Positions 5,208 to 7,408 of a DNA stretch of 7,408 nt are shown in pieces (position 1 is the first letter of the stretch; the number at the start of each line of letters is the position of its first letter). Below the pieces are notes generated by a model. The model was not told where the DNA came from. It was given only the letters and a program-made list of their open reading frames with translations, and did not search any database. This stretch comes from Comamonadaceae bacterium CG_4_10_14_3_um_filter_60_75. Lineage in GTDB: Bacteria > Pseudomonadota > Gammaproteobacteria > Burkholderiales > Burkholderiaceae_C. The DNA is taken from positions 1 through 7,408 of the forward strand of contig PFKL01000002.1 in NCBI GenBank assembly GCA_002784245.1. Reading direction: 5' to 3'. The translations under genes were made by a program, and so were the position numbers.

Positions 5208-7000
5208 TTCGCCGAATTACCAGCAACTGGCAGCGCCAGCCCTGCTGGCGCGTGGTCGACACCTGTTTCGCCGACGGCCAGTTCTTTTTTGATACCTGGG
5301 AGCACTGGCGACAGGACCAGCACCGACCACGCGTCCTCCACTACGTGGCGTTGTGCCCAAGCGCGCCTGACACCCAGCGGCTCGTCACCGCCTGCCAGCA
5401 GCGTCTCGGGCGATCGGCCCTGGCCCAAGAGCTCACACCCCACTGGTTTGGCCTGTTGCCGGGGTTTCATCGCTTTTTGCTGTCGGATGGCCGTGTCCTT
5501 CTGACCGTCTGCGTGGGTGATGCAATGGCGTCACTACGCCAGCAGGATTTTGCTGCCGATACGCTGCTTGCTTCGCTGGACACGCCCACACAAGCGGCTG
5601 GGCTTGACCTGCGCGACGTCTGGTCTGCCAAAGCGCTGGCGTCTTGCTGCCGACACGGCACCGAACTGCTGGCCTACAGGTGCAACCCTGTCGATTGGGC
5701 GCAAAGCATCAGGTCGTTGCGCCAGAGTGGCTTCACGATCGATGCGCCTGCGTTGGCGGACACGCAAGCGCAATGCGCCGTCGGTCAATTCGCACCCGAT
5801 TGGACGCTCAAGACCAGTCGTCGACAGCGCGCCGCCGCCCTACCCGTCCAGCGCTGCGCCGTCGTAGGTGCTGGTCTGGCCGGTACCAGCGTGGCCGCAG
5901 CGCTGGCGCGCCGCGGTTGGCAGGTGCAGGTGATTGATCAAGCGGCCACGCCCGCTGCGGGCGCCTCCGGCTTGCCAGTTGGGCTGCTGCTGCCCCACGT
6001 GTCGAGCGATGATTGCCTGCTGTCGCGTCTGTCGCGCGCCGGTGTGCGCCTGATGCTGCAAGAAGCCCAACGCAGCTTGAAAAATGGTACTGACTGGGCC
6101 GCCACCGGCGTGCTTGAGCGCCAAATCAACGGCACACCGCGTCTGCCAACGCCCTGGCCCGGTGCAGGGCAAGCCTGGTCGCTGCCCAGCGCCCAGGCGC
6201 CTGACGGCCGGTTTGATCAAGTGGGCGCCGCACTGTGGCACTCCAAAGCGGCATGGATCAAGCCCGCCGCCCTGGTACGCGCCTGGCTTGGCGAGCAAGG
6301 CATCACCTTCATCGGCAACACCCGCGTGACCCGTCTGCAAAAAAGTGGCGGCCTCTGGCAATTGCTCGACGCGTCGGGCGCAGTCTGCGCGCAGGCCGAA
6401 CAGGTGGTCATCGCCAACGCCTGCGGAGCGAGCGCGCTGCTCCAGGAGACTGCCAAGCAACACCCCACGCTCGCCCAAGCACTGACACATCTGCCACCTG
6501 TTCAGGGGATGCGCGGCCTGCTGAGTTGGGCTTTGCATGACCACACGCCCGTGCCGCAAGGCGCTTTTCCGGCGCTGCCCGTCAATGGCTCGGGCGCCAT
6601 GGTGGCGCATGTTCCGACCGACCAAGGCCCGGCCTGGTTCATGGGATCGAGCTACCAACCGGCAGCACAAGACGAGCGCAGCGATCACGACAACCACCTG
6701 CGTAACCTGGAACACTTGCGGCTGCTGTTGCCCAACCTGGCGCTGTCATTGGCACCGACATTTCGAAGCAACGCGGCTCAATCATGGAAAGGCACGCGCT
6801 GCGTCTCGCTCGACCGCCTGCCACTGGTCGGACCGCTCGACAACGGCGCCGCACCCAGCCTTTGGCTGTGCGCCGCCATGGGTTCGCGTGGGCTGAGTTT
6901 TTCTGTGCTGTGCGCCGAATTGTTGGCCGCACGCATGGGCGCAGAGCCAATGCCGGTGCCTGTGAGAATGGCCCGGGCGCTGGACGCTTTACGAGGATAA
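5204..7000 (+). CDS. mnmC: MnmC-like tRNA wobble-uridine modification protein: intact FAD oxidoreductase half, truncated and degenerate methyltransferase half
   Basis: Bifunctional MnmC (about 670 residues) matures xm5s2U34 in tRNA. Its C-terminal FAD domain removes carboxymethyl from cmnm5U, and its N-terminal domain methylates nm5U with SAM. Here (598 residues) the FAD half looks complete: a GAGLAG dinucleotide fold at 222-227 with GASGLPVGLLLPHVS after it, DRLPLVGPL, and GSRGLSFSVLCAELLA from 560. The N-terminal half is aligned by eye from WRVVDTCFADGQFFFDTW (15-32), where family members have an ETGFGTG-x-NFLATW SAM motif. The key glycines are lost and the 50-60 residues normally before it are absent. 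The later LDGFAP-type catalytic segment is also not recognisable (ASLDTPTQAAGLDLRDVW). The start is TTG at 5204, overlapping the yggX stop (TTGA). An in-frame TGA at 5171 limits any upstream extension and no ATG is available. Loss of methylation is inference. Confidence 0.88.
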   Translation: MIRRITSNWQRQPCWRVVDTCFADGQFFFDTWEHWRQDQHRPRVLHYVALCPSAPDTQRLVTACQQRLGRSALAQELTPHWFGLLPGFHRFLLSDGRVLLTVCVGDAMASLRQQDFAADTLLASLDTPTQAAGLDLRDVWSAKALASCCRHGTELLAYRCNPVDWAQSIRSLRQSGFTIDAPALADTQAQCAVGQFAPDWTLKTSRRQRAAALPVQRCAVVGAGLAGTSVAAALARRGWQVQVIDQAATPAAGASGLPVGLLLPHVSSDDCLLSRLSRAGVRLMLQEAQRSLKNGTDWAATGVLERQINGTPRLPTPWPGAGQAWSLPSAQAPDGRFDQVGAALWHSKAAWIKPAALVRAWLGEQGITFIGNTRVTRLQKSGGLWQLLDASGAVCAQAEQVVIANACGASALLQETAKQHPTLAQALTHLPPVQGMRGLLSWALHDHTPVPQGAFPALPVNGSGAMVAHVPTDQGPAWFMGSSYQPAAQDERSDHDNHLRNLEHLRLLLPNLALSLAPTFRSNAAQSWKGTRCVSLDRLPLVGPLDNGAAPSLWLCAAMGSRGLSFSVLCAELLAARMGAEPMPVPVRMARALDALRG

Positions 7001-7013
7001 ATGACCTCTGACC

Positions 7014-7050
7014 CTTGATATGTAAGCGCTACCAGCTATCAAAATTCAAG
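7014..7050. repeat. Intergenic repeat-like element overlapping the rpiA stop codon
   Basis: The stretch contains TTGATA (7015-7020) and TATCAA (7037-7042) as inverted arms, with GCT-ACC-AGC inside. The string AGCGCTACCAGCTATCAAAA resembles a short palindromic repeat I recall as abundant between genes of Comamonadaceae. The element sits in the convergent mnmC/rpiA junction and supplies the last codons and TGA of rpiA. Only one good copy is seen in this window, so repeat status rests on recognition. It could serve as a weak bidirectional hairpin. Confidence 0.4.
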
Positions 7051-7408
7051 CGTTTTGACACCAGTGGAAGTGCCCAACAAACAGACATTGGCCCGTTGAT
7101 GGGCAAACACACCCACCGTCACCACCCCGGGCCACTGGCTGACACGGGTTTCAAAGTTCAGCGGGTCGGTGATTTGCAAACCGGTAACGTCGACAATGTG
7201 CTGGCCGTTGTCGGTGACCAGCGGCGCGCCGTCTTTTAACCGCACCTGCGCTTGCCCTCCCAGCGCGGCAAACTGGCGCAAGATACGCTGCGTGGCCATT
7301 GGGATCACTTCTACCGGCAACGGAAATTTGCCCAGCGTTGGCACCAGCTTGGACTCGTCGGCGATGCAGACAAACTGGCGCGACTGCGCGGCCACAATCT
7401 TTTCCCGC
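7039..7408 (-). CDS. rpiA: Ribose-5-phosphate isomerase A, C-terminal part (start lies beyond the window)
   Basis: The visible 122 residues begin REKIVAAQSRQFVCIADESK and continue LGKFPLPVEVIPMA, the conserved RpiA core after the KGGGGALTREK loop, which lies outside the window. A later KDGAPLVTDNGQHIVDV matches the conserved DNG block, and the protein ends GTSTGVKTLEF. RpiA interconverts ribose-5-phosphate and ribulose-5-phosphate in the non-oxidative pentose phosphate pathway. The full enzyme is about 220 residues, so roughly half is shown. An internal GTG at 7395 is not the start, because the frame and family homology continue to the right edge. It converges on mnmC with 38 bases between the stops. 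Confidence 0.95.
   Translation of the reverse strand, partial: REKIVAAQSRQFVCIADESKLVPTLGKFPLPVEVIPMATQRILRQFAALGGQAQVRLKDGAPLVTDNGQHIVDVTGLQITDPLNFETRVSQWPGVVTVGVFAHQRANVCLLGTSTGVKTLEF

Noticed and set aside
5840..6715. Open frame of 291 codons on the minus strand inside the mnmC-like gene
   Set aside because: It lies entirely antisense to the FAD domain, its translation shows no domain-like pattern, and long antisense frames are common in GC-rich coding DNA.

Overview
The window looks like chromosomal DNA from a betaproteobacterium, most likely a Comamonadaceae member of the Rhodoferax/Polaromonas type. The reasons are its high GC content, the style of HrpA, ArgA, DsbB, YggX, MnmC and RpiA, and a GCGCTaccAGCTATCAAAA-like intergenic repeat that I associate with that family. 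The assignment is by recognition, without a database search.

Layout, left to right. At 1-249 (minus) lies the N-terminal part of an HrpA-type DEAH RNA helicase. Behind its start come two complete type II toxin-antitoxin modules placed head to head. The leftward one is a ribbon-helix-helix antitoxin (698-1129, minus) with a PIN toxin (279-701, minus). The rightward one is a small antitoxin (1246-1524, plus) with a VapC-type PIN toxin (1521-1955, plus). In each module the antitoxin stop and toxin start share ATGA. The 116-base divergent spacer carries two pairs of short direct repeats that look like operators. Next comes argA (1981-3330, plus), the first enzyme of arginine synthesis, which starts 25 bases after the second toxin. 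Then there is an orphan ParA/MinD-like ATPase (3406-4116, plus).

On the minus strand a four-cysteine small protein (4619-4849) is followed 5 bases later by dsbB (4080-4613), whose end overlaps the ATPase gene tail to tail. Reading rightward again are yggX (4935-5207) and, overlapping it by four bases with a TTG start, an MnmC-like tRNA-modification protein (5204-7000). The C-terminal 122 residues of RpiA (7039-7408, minus) close the window.

How the genes fit together. hrpA, argA, yggX, mnmC, dsbB and rpiA are housekeeping genes. The accessory parts are the double TA island, which sits exactly in the hrpA/argA divergent junction so that each core gene lies directly behind a toxin gene, and the ParA-like gene. 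The points most worth a second look are the MnmC with an apparently dead and truncated methyltransferase half, the paired TA operons with possible shared operator logic, the hairpin covering the yggX ribosome-binding site, the Cys4 protein coupled to dsbB, and the orphan ParA-like ATPase. I see no CRISPR array, tRNA, rRNA or insertion sequence.
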